In this document: in pieces, positions 9,178-17,525 of the stretch | Numbering within the stretch: the stretch's first letter is position 1 | Layout: each line of letters begins with the position of its first letter | Assembly (NCBI RefSeq): GCF_003862495.1 | Contig: NZ_RRCH01000028.1 | Location: 186,001 to 250,000 of the forward strand | DNA from: Halocatena pleomorpha | GTDB lineage: Archaea > Halobacteriota > Halobacteria > Halobacteriales > Haloarculaceae | Reading direction: 5' to 3' | DNA: 64,000 bases | The notes under the pieces: generated by a model | Seen by the model: only the letters and a program-made list of their open reading frames with translations | Database searches by the model: none | Told to the model about the DNA's origin: nothing | Position numbers and translations under genes: made by a program

Positions 9178-10221
9178 CTATTCGCGCAAGATCGAAACGT
9201 CGAAGTGTGGTTTGCAGGTTTCGCCGGACAGAAACGCCTCGAAGGCTGCCTCTGAGTCAAGCAGACTGAACCGATCATCAAGGAATGTGTCGTGGTCGAC
9301 ATCACCTGAGGCAATAAGACGAAACGCGCGATTGAAGTCCTCATACATCGCGCTGTAGGAACACTGAAGGTCCACCTCTGATCGAACCAATGACGTGTAG
9401 GACAGCGTTGTGTCTCCGGGTTGACCGACAATGACAATCTGTCCTCCCTTTCTAACCACTTCGGTAGCCATCTGTAGTCCCGAAGGATGTCCAGTCGTAT
9501 CGAAGATGATGTCGTATCCTTGTCCATCGGTGAACTCCTCACGATACATTTCCAAATCAGCGTCCTCGACATTGACCGTGGAGTACCCGAGTTCCTCTGC
9601 AAGAGGGAGTCGGTAGGTCGTGTCCTGACTAACGCCGGCGACGGCCACTTCTGCGCCTTGTGCGTCCGCGACTTGTGCGGTCAGAAGTCCGATCGGACCG
9701 GGACCGGCGACGAGTACTTGATCACCGGCACCGATACGAGAGTTCTCGATCACCGCACGAGTACAAACCGCTGTCGGTTCCGCAAGAGCGGCGTGACGCG
9801 GGTCCACGTTTTTGGGAACAGCCTGAAGCGATTCCGCCGGCGCTGTAACATAACCCGCGTACGCGCCGTCGTGATCGATTCCAGTAAGCTCCGTGGTCTG
9901 GCAGATGTTTTCCATCCCGATTCGACACTGGTAACACTCACCGCATCCGTGGATAGGTCGCTCTACAACCTGCTCCCCAGACGAGAATCGTGTGACATCG
10001 TCGCCGGCTTCCACGATGGTTCCCGTGTACTCGTGACCGATAATCGTTGGTAGATTCATCCGCTCGAAGGCCGGTTTGAACTGGTAGATTCCAGCGTCGC
10101 TCCCACAGAGCCCAGCGTACTCAACAGCGATCAACACCTCATCCGCGGAGGGGCTGGGAGTCTCGACGTTAATGAGTTCCATACTTCCGGCTTCACGGTT
10201 GACTTTCGCTAACCCGCGCAT
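9178..10221 (-). CDS. Zinc-dependent medium-chain alcohol/polyol dehydrogenase
   Basis: A 347-residue cytoplasmic oxidoreductase. The catalytic zinc site is visible (GLCGSDAGIY near residue 38 and GHEYTG near 62). The structural zinc site is a four-Cys cluster (CGECYQCRIGMENIC near residues 94-108). A Rossmann nucleotide-binding loop follows (VAGPGPIGLL near 170). Length and motifs fit the sorbitol/threonine/galactitol dehydrogenase group. It would oxidise a secondary hydroxyl with NAD(P). Its placement beside the carboxylate transporter genes suggests it handles a hydroxy acid or sugar acid; the exact substrate is not evident. Confidence 0.85.
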   Translation of the reverse strand: MRGLAKVNREAGSMELINVETPSPSADEVLIAVEYAGLCGSDAGIYQFKPAFERMNLPTIIGHEYTGTIVEAGDDVTRFSSGEQVVERPIHGCGECYQCRIGMENICQTTELTGIDHDGAYAGYVTAPAESLQAVPKNVDPRHAALAEPTAVCTRAVIENSRIGAGDQVLVAGPGPIGLLTAQVADAQGAEVAVAGVSQDTTYRLPLAEELGYSTVNVEDADLEMYREEFTDGQGYDIIFDTTGHPSGLQMATEVVRKGGQIVIVGQPGDTTLSYTSLVRSEVDLQCSYSAMYEDFNRAFRLIASGDVDHDTFLDDRFSLLDSEAAFEAFLSGETCKPHFDVSILRE

Positions 10222-10447
10222 ACGAAATGGTCGATATTTACATATTATAGTGTTTCGGAATCGGCATTAGTACGGTCTTTGCGAACGTGATTTGACGAAA
10301 GAATTTCATCGTTCGGAATCGATCTTTGTCTTCCTTCGGAGGGGGAACGACTTGGGCGTCCGTGTAGAAGACATTCACGCGGGACGTCGTGCGACTCCAC
10401 CCGATGACCGAAGACTTAACATTCATTGTCGAATATGAGCGAACGGT

Positions 10448-11470
10448 ATGCCAGAAGATACCAGTACGGAGCCCACCAGACAAACGGTACTGAGCAGACG
10501 GAACCTCGTGAAAGCAGTCGGAACGACTGGTCTTGTCGCGACAGCGGGTTGTCTCGATAGCGTCTCCAGCCAACTTTCCGGGCAGCAGTCATGGCCGTCT
10601 CGCCCCGTGGAGATCATCTCGCCGTGGGCCGCGGGGGGTGGGGCTGACCGAACGAGTCGTGCTGTCGCTGACGCAGCTGAGAATCACACCGAGGGGACCT
10701 GGAATGTGAGCAACCAGACCGGCGGCTCAGGCTCAGTCGGGATGAACGCGGCCGCGAACGCTAAGCCTGATGGTCACACCATCGGTTGTATGGCTCCCGA
10801 GATCGCACTATTCGAACATCTCGGAATCGCAGATCTGAGCCCCGACGATGTCACACCGCTCATGCAGTATACCGAGTTTCCGGCCGCCCTCGTCGTTAGG
10901 AAAGACTCGAAATTCAAATCGGTCGACAATTGGATAGCTTACGGTCAAAAGAACACGATCAAGATGGCGAACTCCGGATTCGGTTCATCGTGGCATATGG
11001 CCGCGGCGGCGATTGCTGACGAGGCGGGTGTGAAGGTAGAACACATTTCCTACGACGGTGCAGCGCCTGCCATGACGGCCGTCGCGAATGGGGAAGTTGA
11101 CTCTACTGCGGTGGGAGCTGCTGAAGTAGCATCTCAGGTCAAGGACGGCAACCTTAGAGCCTTAGGCGTCGCATTCGATGAGAAGGTCAAGTCACTTCCA
11201 AACACACCAACACTAGCAAATGAAGGTCTCGATATCCGGATCGGTTCGTGGCTAGCGCACTTCGCGCCGCCGGATATGACTGAAAGCCGCAAACAGGAAA
11301 TAGTTGATGTGTACAATTCCGTCTACGAGGATGACGGATTCGTAGAGTTCATGAACAACAACGGCTTCATACGCGTCAAACGAAGTCCCAAAGAACTCCA
11401 GCAGTTCCTCCAAGAACAGTACGAATACTACGGGAACCTCGTCGACAAACTCGGTATCAGCAAGCAGTGA
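10448..11470 (+). CDS. tctC: Tripartite tricarboxylate transporter substrate-binding lipoprotein
   Basis: A 340-residue extracellular binding protein. The N-terminus has a twin-arginine motif (SRRNLVKAVG) and a lipobox (TAGCLD near residue 35), so it is exported folded and lipid-anchored. The mature domain begins WPSRPVEIISPWAAGGGADR, the signature of the Bug/TctC family, and continues with the usual two-lobed fold (GGSGSVGMNAAANAKPDG). It captures the acid for TctAB. It is divergent from the alcohol dehydrogenase gene, with 226 bases between them holding both promoters, and lies upstream of the RraA-like gene on the same strand. Confidence 0.9.
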   Translation: MPEDTSTEPTRQTVLSRRNLVKAVGTTGLVATAGCLDSVSSQLSGQQSWPSRPVEIISPWAAGGGADRTSRAVADAAENHTEGTWNVSNQTGGSGSVGMNAAANAKPDGHTIGCMAPEIALFEHLGIADLSPDDVTPLMQYTEFPAALVVRKDSKFKSVDNWIAYGQKNTIKMANSGFGSSWHMAAAAIADEAGVKVEHISYDGAAPAMTAVANGEVDSTAVGAAEVASQVKDGNLRALGVAFDEKVKSLPNTPTLANEGLDIRIGSWLAHFAPPDMTESRKQEIVDVYNSVYEDDGFVEFMNNNGFIRVKRSPKELQQFLQEQYEYYGNLVDKLGISKQ

Positions 11471-11655
11471 CGAACCGTGTTGACTTCCCTACTGCCAATT
11501 GATGTCGCTGGGCCGAGTTAACGCGCGGCAGGCCGTCATCGACACCGATTTTCAGACACTCTCATCGAATATCCACAGAGAGAACACTCCCACACGGACG
11601 AGACTGTACGAACTTCATCGATGGATTTACAGCAGCTGTCGCACTCACTTCTGGT

Positions 11656-12345
11656 ATGCACACGATAGAGCACGATGTAGAGCGACCAGACCGTGCCGTC
11701 GTTGAGGCCTTCGAAGCGATTCCGAGTACCATCGTTTCAGACGTAACCGGAAACGTCGGACTGACGATGGATTCAGGAATTAGACCCGCCTTCGAGGGTG
11801 TCGATATGGCAGGAACCGCCGTTACGGTAACCGCGTCACCAGGTGACAATCTAATCATCCACAAAGCGATCACGGTCGCCAACCCTGGCGATGTTCTCGT
11901 AATCGACTGCAATGGGTATACCGATACTGGCCATCTCGGCGAGTTGATGTGTGCCTCGTGTCAGTCAAACGGGCTCTCAGGTATCGTCATTGACGGCGCG
12001 TACCGTGACAAGCGGGAGATCAAGGAGATGGAGTTTCCCGTCTACGGGCGAGGCGTGAATCCGCAGGGACCGCTGAAGCAGGATCCCGGATCCATCAACG
12101 TCACCATTTCTTGTGGTGGAGTCAGCGTCAATCCCGGCGACATCGTCGTTGGCGATGACGACGGACTGGCCGTCATTCCCGGAAAGGACGCACAGACAGT
12201 CCTCGAACGTTCCCGGAAGAAACTGGATTCGGAAGACGCTACTCGTGAAGCACTCGAAGACGGGACGTATCTCTTCGAAATGAACGGTTACGACAAACTA
12301 TTCGAGGATATGGATGTTGTTGGTCCCGAGGACTCGATTCAGTAA
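11656..12345 (+). CDS. RraA-like / 4-hydroxy-4-methyl-2-oxoglutarate aldolase family protein
   Basis: A 229-residue cytoplasmic protein of the RraA/HMG-aldolase fold. The active-site signature is visible: GELMCASCQSNGLSGIVIDG followed by the AYRD motif, with an acidic residue three positions later, which binds the divalent metal and the pyruvyl group. Members are either regulators of RNase E, which archaea lack, or class II pyruvate aldolases and oxaloacetate decarboxylases. Next to tctC and sugar-acid type dehydrogenases, an aldolase or decarboxylase acting on a 2-oxo acid is the better guess. Confidence 0.8.
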   Translation: MHTIEHDVERPDRAVVEAFEAIPSTIVSDVTGNVGLTMDSGIRPAFEGVDMAGTAVTVTASPGDNLIIHKAITVANPGDVLVIDCNGYTDTGHLGELMCASCQSNGLSGIVIDGAYRDKREIKEMEFPVYGRGVNPQGPLKQDPGSINVTISCGGVSVNPGDIVVGDDDGLAVIPGKDAQTVLERSRKKLDSEDATREALEDGTYLFEMNGYDKLFEDMDVVGPEDSIQ

Positions 12346-12567
12346 TCGGTGCGGACAACAGCGAGATCGGCCGTAAGCGATCGGTGTCTGATTTGTCGCC
12401 CGGTGTCGTTCGCGTTGGACGTTTCTAAAGAAGAGAGGTGAGGGAACAAACAAGGTGGGAGTATACCGCATCGAAAGCAGACGCCATCAGAGGCAACTGA
12501 GTCGTATAGATTTATTCTCACCATACACGCAGCTGATTGCTCGACATACGCGTGTACTTCTCGTCGC

Positions 12568-13464
12568 TCACTTTGGGGGGCTATCCCACGTGGAACCGTT
12601 GTCCTGTGGTTCGTATCCGAGCACAGCTTTTGCGTGTTCGATGTCGAACCACCGAGCGTCGTTTCCGCTTACCGCGTAGAACGAGTCGTAGGTCACGTCT
12701 TGGTCCTCTAGACAGCACTCCAGCAGATTCGCAAAGTCACGCTGAGAGGTCCACGACGCCTTGAGCCGTTTCACCATCTCTTCGTACTCCTCGCTACCAC
12801 GCTCCCAAGAGCCGGTTTGTGACTGATCCCAAACCTCGTCTTCGTTGACTTGGTGTTCATCGCTACGGGTGACACCGCGTTCGGCGTCGCCGTAGGGATG
12901 ATCGTACGTCTCGGTCCGGACGCTGGAGATACGGAGAGAATACACCTGTTCTGGCGCGCCCTCACGCCGGGCGTGCACCCGACAGATGTGTTCGCCAAAC
13001 ATCTTCGAGGCGCCGTAGTAGCCATCGGGCTTTGGAAGCGTTTCGTGAGTGAGTCGACGGGGATCGTACTCGCTTGGATAATCCTCCCTGTACAGTTCCG
13101 GCGCGTGTTCCTCCTCGTACAGCCCCATTACGCGCTGGGAGGACGCGTAGATGAGTTTCGGAACGTCGGCGTCTTTCATCGCCTTCAGAACGTTGTACGT
13201 CCCCACGATATTTGGTTCAACGATATCCTCGAAACTGGCACCTGCGTCTGACTGCGCAGCGAGATGGATTACAGCGTCTTGCCCATCGAAAGCTGGCCGA
13301 ATCGCGTCGTAATCGGAAATGTCTGCGACATGTGTGTCGTACTGAGGATGATCGGTTCGGTCAAGATACGTGAAATTGTACCGTTCCTTGTTGGCTAAGT
13401 TGGTGAGAATTGCTTCGCCGGCCTCTCCAAACGGACCCGTCACAAGAACATTTGGTTCTGGCAT
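12568..13464 (-). CDS. NAD-dependent epimerase/dehydratase (short-chain extended family)
   Basis: A 298-residue cytoplasmic enzyme. The N-terminal Rossmann loop reads VTGPFGEAGEAI. The acidic residue that selects NAD follows strand 2 (TYLDRTD), and the catalytic Tyr and Lys lie in YYGASKMFGEHI near residue 150. Residues AVIHLAAQSDAGASF mark the extended SDR family that includes UDP-sugar epimerases and uronate dehydrogenases. With a carboxylate transporter and aldolase beside it, a uronate- or aldonate-processing dehydrogenase is plausible. The dyad element at 13594-13615 lies about 130 nt upstream and may control it. Confidence 0.8.
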   Translation of the reverse strand: MPEPNVLVTGPFGEAGEAILTNLANKERYNFTYLDRTDHPQYDTHVADISDYDAIRPAFDGQDAVIHLAAQSDAGASFEDIVEPNIVGTYNVLKAMKDADVPKLIYASSQRVMGLYEEEHAPELYREDYPSEYDPRRLTHETLPKPDGYYGASKMFGEHICRVHARREGAPEQVYSLRISSVRTETYDHPYGDAERGVTRSDEHQVNEDEVWDQSQTGSWERGSEEYEEMVKRLKASWTSQRDFANLLECCLEDQDVTYDSFYAVSGNDARWFDIEHAKAVLGYEPQDNGSTWDSPPK

Positions 13465-14197
13465 TGACGAGTATGAATCGAATGTTCTGCTATTTAATTG
13501 TTTTCATGGTTAATACAGCCCACCGTGCGATGAATGTCCTATTACACCATTTTCAATAATATTGAAAAGGAAGCCAGTATATCGAGCACATGGATTACAA
13601 TAGTACACCTGTAATCCCTTACTGTCCAAATCCAATACGTCGACGAGAACAAGGGGGACAAAAGAGAGATCCAATAATACTGAAAGATATTATTTTTACT
13701 ATCTGAGATCGTAATTAGTATTGTCACTCCAGCAGGACTACGGTCTTTCTAATCATCCCATTACTACTTACATGATTATTAATTACCTATATTAGGTGAC
13801 AGTCCCTATAAGAGTGTACGCGGTGTTGGCGCATTCGACACGATCGTCTGTGCAATAGTCGTCGAGGGCCACTCACTGTCGGTGAGGTGGTGAAGATACG
13901 TGCCGTTTTGGTAGACAGAGCAATCCACTTCAACTTTTTAACGTTCAGTATGTCTATCCGTTTGGTTGCGACAACATAACAGTCCGCCGTTGGCATCTAT
14001 ATATACATCTTAAGAATAAACCATATATCGGTGTACCAAATCCACCGAAATTTTGGTCCCTACCTCGGAGAATAGATTTCTGTAAATAGCTTTTGCTCAT
14101 ACTTGTCTGAGCGTAATTTACAAAATATTCTTACGAGAAGGCGTCTATCGATATGCTAATCGATCTGGAAAGCTGAGTCGAATGTACCACCGAGTAG
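13465..14197. other. Intergenic region with dyad elements
   Basis: About 730 bases without a clear gene. It contains the near-perfect palindrome TTTTCAATAATATTGAAAA (13550-13568), the 22-nt dyad (13594-13615), and a related CCAATAATACTGAAA at 13670-13684. Around 13800-13960 the minus strand holds protein-like stretches in broken frames (GTYLHHLTDSEWPSTTI), probably a small decayed gene. Confidence 0.4.
13594..13615. repeat. 22-nt dyad element, copy 2 of 3
   Basis: The arms ATTACA and TGTAAT are perfect, and the dyad extends outward by two more bases on each side (GG and CC). It lies about 130 nt upstream of the epimerase gene and 26 nt from the TTTTCAATAATATTGAAAA palindrome. The same pairing of elements occurs at 5698-5773. 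Confidence 0.6.
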
Positions 14198-14458
14198 CTA
14201 CTGATCCTCCAATCTATTCGGGATCTTGTTCAGCAGGCGGGGCAAGCGTCTTCTCACGACCTCAACCGTTGCTCGTTCCAGTCGCCACTGATCGGTACCG
14301 AGTGGGATACCGTCGTTCGTTTCTGCCCGCTTGAGGATGCTCCGCGTCTTTGATTGCGGGATCTCACAGAACTCTGCCACGGCTCGTTGCTCACGGCCTT
14401 TTCGCACCTCCCGAATGAAATTCTGGGTCCGGATGTACTCACTCGACACTTGCTGCAA
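14198..14458 (-). CDS. Small putative DNA-binding protein beside the origin
   Basis: An 86-residue ORF opening with TTG; the frame stays open upstream to about 14540 but without a start codon. The middle (REQRAVAEFCEIPQSKTRSI) looks like a helix-turn-helix. It is mildly basic, unusual for this organism, which suits DNA binding. It reads away from the Orc1/Cdc6 gene across the repeat-rich region, and the upstream part of its frame runs through origin repeats. A replication or maintenance regulator is a reasonable guess. I do not recognise a family. Confidence 0.4.
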   Translation of the reverse strand: MQQVSSEYIRTQNFIREVRKGREQRAVAEFCEIPQSKTRSILKRAETNDGIPLGTDQWRLERATVEVVRRRLPRLLNKIPNRLEDQ

Positions 14459-14543
14459 AGAGTCGTCCTCGACAGTGTAGTTGAGTGGCGGCCAACCGAC
14501 GTTGCCAGTGTTGCCAATAATGCCATCATTTAAGAACCACTCT

Positions 14544-14563
14544 CACTCCACTATTGCCAGTAA
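14544..14563 (-). repeat. Origin A repeat, inverted copy
   Basis: Reverse complement of the long repeat with core ACTGGCAATAGTGGAG, identical over 20 nt to the copies at 14829 and 16403. It is probably a binding site for the adjacent Orc1/Cdc6 protein. Confidence 0.7.
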
Positions 14564-14670
14564 CGAGGAAAAAATGAATAGGAGGACAGAAACGGTCACG
14601 CTTTTGGTCTGGTTATTGTATCGTGTTCTACTATTTACTATGTCTTATTGAAATATACATACATATTATA

Positions 14671-14702
14671 GATAGTTGGTATAGCTGATAGTTGATATAG
14701 CT
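14671..14702 (+). repeat. 16-bp tandem repeat in the AT-rich core of origin A
   Basis: GATAGTTGGTATAGCT at 14671-14686 is followed directly by GATAGTTGATATAGCT at 14687-14702, and a partial third unit (AGTTGAATA) follows. It lies inside the most AT-rich part of the origin. Confidence 0.6.
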
Positions 14703-14828
14703 AGTTGAATAACTATTTTGATTCTGGTATCTAGTTTTTCCCAGTACGGGTCTGGTTTCGCACGCATTGTATTAAAAGTACCGGCGTTCAGAAAAGGGGT
14801 CGACGACTTCCTCCAGTCGTTGCGGAAG

Positions 14829-14849
14829 TTTACTGGCAATAGTGGAGTG
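14829..14849 (+). repeat. Origin A repeat, direct copy 1
   Basis: A 21-nt repeat with core ACTGGCAATAGTGGAG, identical to the copy at 16403-16423 beyond the far end of the Orc1/Cdc6 gene. Confidence 0.75.
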
Positions 14850-14926
14850 TGTGTGTTTTATAAGTGGATGCAATACTGGCATAACTGGTTCGAGTGGTGA
14901 GTTAGTGGTAATACTGGAACCTATGG

Positions 14927-14934
14927 TTTTATGA
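14927..14934 (+). promoter_or_regulatory. TATA box of Orc1/Cdc6 gene A
   Basis: TTTTATGA about 28 nt upstream of the ATG at 14959, predicting a leaderless transcript. This supports the ATG over the in-frame TTG at 14947. Confidence 0.5.
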
Positions 14935-14958
14935 TGGTTCCTCGTCTTGAGTCCGCTT

Positions 14959-16215
14959 ATGGGTCGATTCAATCGAGAATCGTTCATCATTCAGGACAAA
15001 GACGTCCTCCGAGATGACTACCAGCCAGAGACACTTGAAGAGCGGGACGAGGAACTCGACGAATACGCGGCCGCGCTCCGTCCCGTCATTCAGGGCTGGC
15101 AACCGAACAACGTCTTTCTCTATGGCGTTACCGGCGTCGGGAAAACAGCTGCGACGCACGATCTTCTTGAGGAGTTGCAGGAATCCGCCGAAGAGTACGA
15201 CGACGTCGATCTCAACGTTATTGAACTCAACTGTACTGGCTGCACTACGTCCTATCAGGTGGCGGTTAATCTCGTAAACGAGATTCGCTCACCGTCTCAC
15301 CCTCTCACCACTGTATCGTCTACACGCGAACCCATGAGCGAAACCGGATATCAACAAAAACGGATCTTCAACGAACTCTACAACGACCTTGAGTCGATCG
15401 GTGGGACTATTCTCGTGGTTCTGGATGAGATCGATAACATCGGCTCGGATGATGATATTCTGTATGAGCTCCCACGAGCTCGCTCTCAACTGGATCTCGA
15501 CGTGAAAATCGGTGTGGTCGGCATCTCGAACGACTTCAAGTTCCGGGAAAACCTCTCTCCGAAAGTCAAGGACACTCTCTGCGAAGAGGAAATCTTATTT
15601 CCTCCATACGACGCGAATGAACTACAAAATATTCTCAAGCAGCGAGCCGATATCGCGCTCTACAGCGATGTCCTCGAGTTGGATGTAATCCCGTTGTGCG
15701 CAGCGTTCTCTGCACAAGACTCGGGATCTGCTCGGCAGGCGTTACGATTGCTCCGGAAAGCAGCTGATATCGCCGAGAACGATGCGATGGCCGGTGAAGA
15801 GGCGAAAATCACCGAAGAACACGTTCGGGAGGCCGAGCATCAGATCCAACGACAACAGGTCGTCGAAGGGATGCATTCGTTGACCCGGCAGGGACAGTAT
15901 GTGTTACTAACTGTCTGTCAGCTAGCGGCAGAAGGAGAAACACCCGAGCGAACGAAACTGATCTATAGGCGATATCGAGAGGTTCTTCGCACCCATAGCA
16001 GTGATCCGCTAAAACGCAGGCGGGTACACGACCACCTGTCGGATTTGAGCCTCCACGGGATCTTACGATTGGTCGACTCGTCGAGTGGACGCGGGAACTA
16101 CAACGAATACGAGCTCGATGTCTCCCTGTCGTCGGCCCTTGATGCACTTGAGAGTGAACTCGGAGAGCTTGACGAGATTCGTGAGACCGCGAAACGGCAT
16201 CGGGCTTTGGAATGA
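14959..16215 (+). CDS. orc1: Orc1/Cdc6 replication initiator A
   Basis: A 418-residue AAA+ ATPase that marks a replication origin and loads the MCM helicase. The Walker A motif is GVTGVGKT (near residue 66), Walker B is ILVVLDEIDNIG (near 160), and sensor 1 follows in GISND. The residues RQALRLLRKAADIAE near 265 carry the sensor 2 arginine region. The C-terminal 100 residues form the winged helix that binds origin DNA (QGQYVLLTVCQLAAEGETPE onward). The gene is flanked by a matching set of repeats, so it probably initiates its own replicon. It is quite unlike initiator B at 42.4 kb outside the core motifs, implying different DNA specificity. Confidence 0.92.
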   Translation: MGRFNRESFIIQDKDVLRDDYQPETLEERDEELDEYAAALRPVIQGWQPNNVFLYGVTGVGKTAATHDLLEELQESAEEYDDVDLNVIELNCTGCTTSYQVAVNLVNEIRSPSHPLTTVSSTREPMSETGYQQKRIFNELYNDLESIGGTILVVLDEIDNIGSDDDILYELPRARSQLDLDVKIGVVGISNDFKFRENLSPKVKDTLCEEEILFPPYDANELQNILKQRADIALYSDVLELDVIPLCAAFSAQDSGSARQALRLLRKAADIAENDAMAGEEAKITEEHVREAEHQIQRQQVVEGMHSLTRQGQYVLLTVCQLAAEGETPERTKLIYRRYREVLRTHSSDPLKRRRVHDHLSDLSLHGILRLVDSSSGRGNYNEYELDVSLSSALDALESELGELDEIRETAKRHRALE

Positions 16216-16232
16216 CTTAAAAACCAACAACA

Positions 16233-16322
16233 CCAGTACTGCCAATACCCTCTCCACTATTGCCAGTAAAACGCCAACCGGAAGTGCCAGTTTGTCCAGT
16301 ACCCTCTCCAGTGTTGCCAGTA
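16233..16322 (+). repeat. Paired 36-nt composite repeats downstream of Orc1/Cdc6 gene A
   Basis: Two 36-nt units start at 16233 and 16287, 54 nt apart. Both contain TACCCTCTCCA followed by TTGCCAGTA, and I count about 28 of 36 identical positions. Each unit contains two half-sites of the origin A repeat; the first includes a full inverted copy (16252-16270). The arrangement suggests cooperative initiator binding. Confidence 0.7.
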
Positions 16323-16402
16323 TTATCTAAATGAACGTTATATGATTTGAACTCCAAATACCCTTGTTGCCAATAATCCATAACACGATACCGTCCTCTG
16401 TT

Positions 16403-16423
16403 TTTACTGGCAATAGTGGAGTG
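16403..16423 (+). repeat. Origin A repeat, direct copy 2
   Basis: Identical 21-nt match to the copy at 14829-14849. Together they bracket the initiator gene and the candidate origin. Confidence 0.75.
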
Positions 16424-16950
16424 TCTGACTTAATTTCAGAAAGATTTAGTAAACGCCTTCCAGTGGCGTCTGGAGAGGTTCTCGTATGTCAACGATAACC
16501 GGTGCCAGCGTTCAGCACACTTTGGTGTGGAGTCACGCAAATCACGAAGCGATTTACTGGCTCCGAAAAATCAGAGATCTCTCCTGATTTCCAACCTCAA
16601 GTCGTGACCTCCAACCTCAAGGATCGAATTTGGGTATTTCGACGCCTCTTTAAGCATGTCAAGTACAAAGCCCCGAAACGCGGCGTCACGGCAAAGCAGG
16701 CTAGTTTCAATCCTATGTTTAGTTTCTAGGGTACTGTGACAGGGAGGTGAATACTCTGGTGACAGTCGCAGTAACGTTTCTCAATGCGCTCACAGAGGAG
16801 ATCCGACCAGAACTCTACGATGAATGTCCTAAGCGCGCACAATTAACCCTTGGTTGAAGATAGTGAAGACGCCTCGATGGAATCAATCATAGCCGATCAG
16901 CGGATAAAAGAGCTAAAAACGCACACCAAAACAACCGACGGTCAGGCCCA
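16424..16950. other. Intergenic region with degraded coding remnants
   Basis: No intact gene. A minor stretch on the plus strand near 16758-16856 reads like protein (TVAVTFLNALTEEIRPELYD) without a credible start, and the ORF at 16502-16729 has poor composition. This looks like decayed coding DNA between the origin and the sulfur module. Confidence 0.35.
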
Positions 16951-17523
16951 TTAGACGAGGAGTTGGATATCGGCCTCGGCCATATCCTGAATCGCTGTGG
17001 CGGCACCAACGCCTGTTGTCACACCGTCATAGAAGTCGTTTTCGTCATAGTCCATGAGATCGATGGTCATCTGGCAGGCCTGAAACTCTACACCCATCTC
17101 TAGGGATGTTTCGATGAGTTCCGCGATCGTGGCGGTGTCGTTGTCCTCTATCTTCCGCTCCATCATCTTCGTCGTCACACGATCCATGCCCGGAATTGCG
17201 GCAACGGCGTTCGGGACGGGCATATTGGGATTGCCGATCGAACTCAGCTTCAACTCCTTCGAGCGTTCCTCATGGAGGATGTCCAACCCCCAGAAGGTGT
17301 GGAAGACGGTAACGTCGTAGCCGAAGGCAGCAGCCGTGCTCGCGAGGATGAGCGGAGGGTAAGCCATGTCGAGCGTCCCCTTCGTCGCGATGATCGACAT
17401 CTTCGACGGGGCGTCGTCGTCAGTGGCTTCCGCGAGCGCGTCCTCAAGTTCCTCGATTCGCGCGGCGAGCTCGGCACGCGAGGGGGCCGCCTCGTCCGGT
17501 GTCGACTGAGTATCCGTACTCAT
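16951..17523 (-). CDS. DsrE2-like sulfur carrier protein
   Basis: A 190-residue cytoplasmic protein of the DsrE/DsrF/DsrH-like family, longer DsrE2 type. After an acidic helical N-terminus (residues 1-40) comes the core: KMSIIATKGTLDMAYPPLIL, then TVFHTFWGLDIL, and the likely sulfur-carrying Cys in VEFQACQMTIDLM near residue 148. Such proteins accept persulfide sulfur from rhodaneses and pass it to TusA. It is the last gene of a leftward operon tusA-dsrE-dsrE2 with gaps of only 2-3 nt, divergent from the rhodanese/MBL gene. Some members associate with the membrane; no membrane segment is clear here. Confidence 0.85.
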   Translation of the reverse strand: MSTDTQSTPDEAAPSRAELAARIEELEDALAEATDDDAPSKMSIIATKGTLDMAYPPLILASTAAAFGYDVTVFHTFWGLDILHEERSKELKLSSIGNPNMPVPNAVAAIPGMDRVTTKMMERKIEDNDTATIAELIETSLEMGVEFQACQMTIDLMDYDENDFYDGVTTGVGAATAIQDMAEADIQLLV

Positions 17524-17525
17524 CG

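Larger units (their letters stand above)
14504..14946. other. Candidate replication origin, left flank of Orc1/Cdc6 gene A
   Basis: AT-rich DNA (about 14590-14740, a likely unwinding element) surrounded by repeats built on TTGCCAGT/ACTGGCAA. The long form, ACTGGCAATAGTGGAG, occurs inverted at 14544-14563 and direct at 14829-14849, with weaker copies at 14504-14518 and 14873-14880. A 16-bp tandem pair (GATAGTTGGTATAGCT, then the same with one change) fills 14671-14702. The same long repeats occur downstream of the gene. Repeats on both sides of an initiator gene, around an AT-rich core, are typical of archaeal origins. Confidence 0.7.

Noticed and set aside
10448-10617. Minus-strand ORFs over the start of tctC (10238-10617).
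   Set aside because: They are shadows of the well-supported substrate-binding protein and have Arg/Ser/Thr-rich composition.
14927-14958. TTG start of Orc1/Cdc6 gene A at 14947.
   Set aside because: An ATG four codons later is better placed relative to the TATA box and gives the normal N-terminus.
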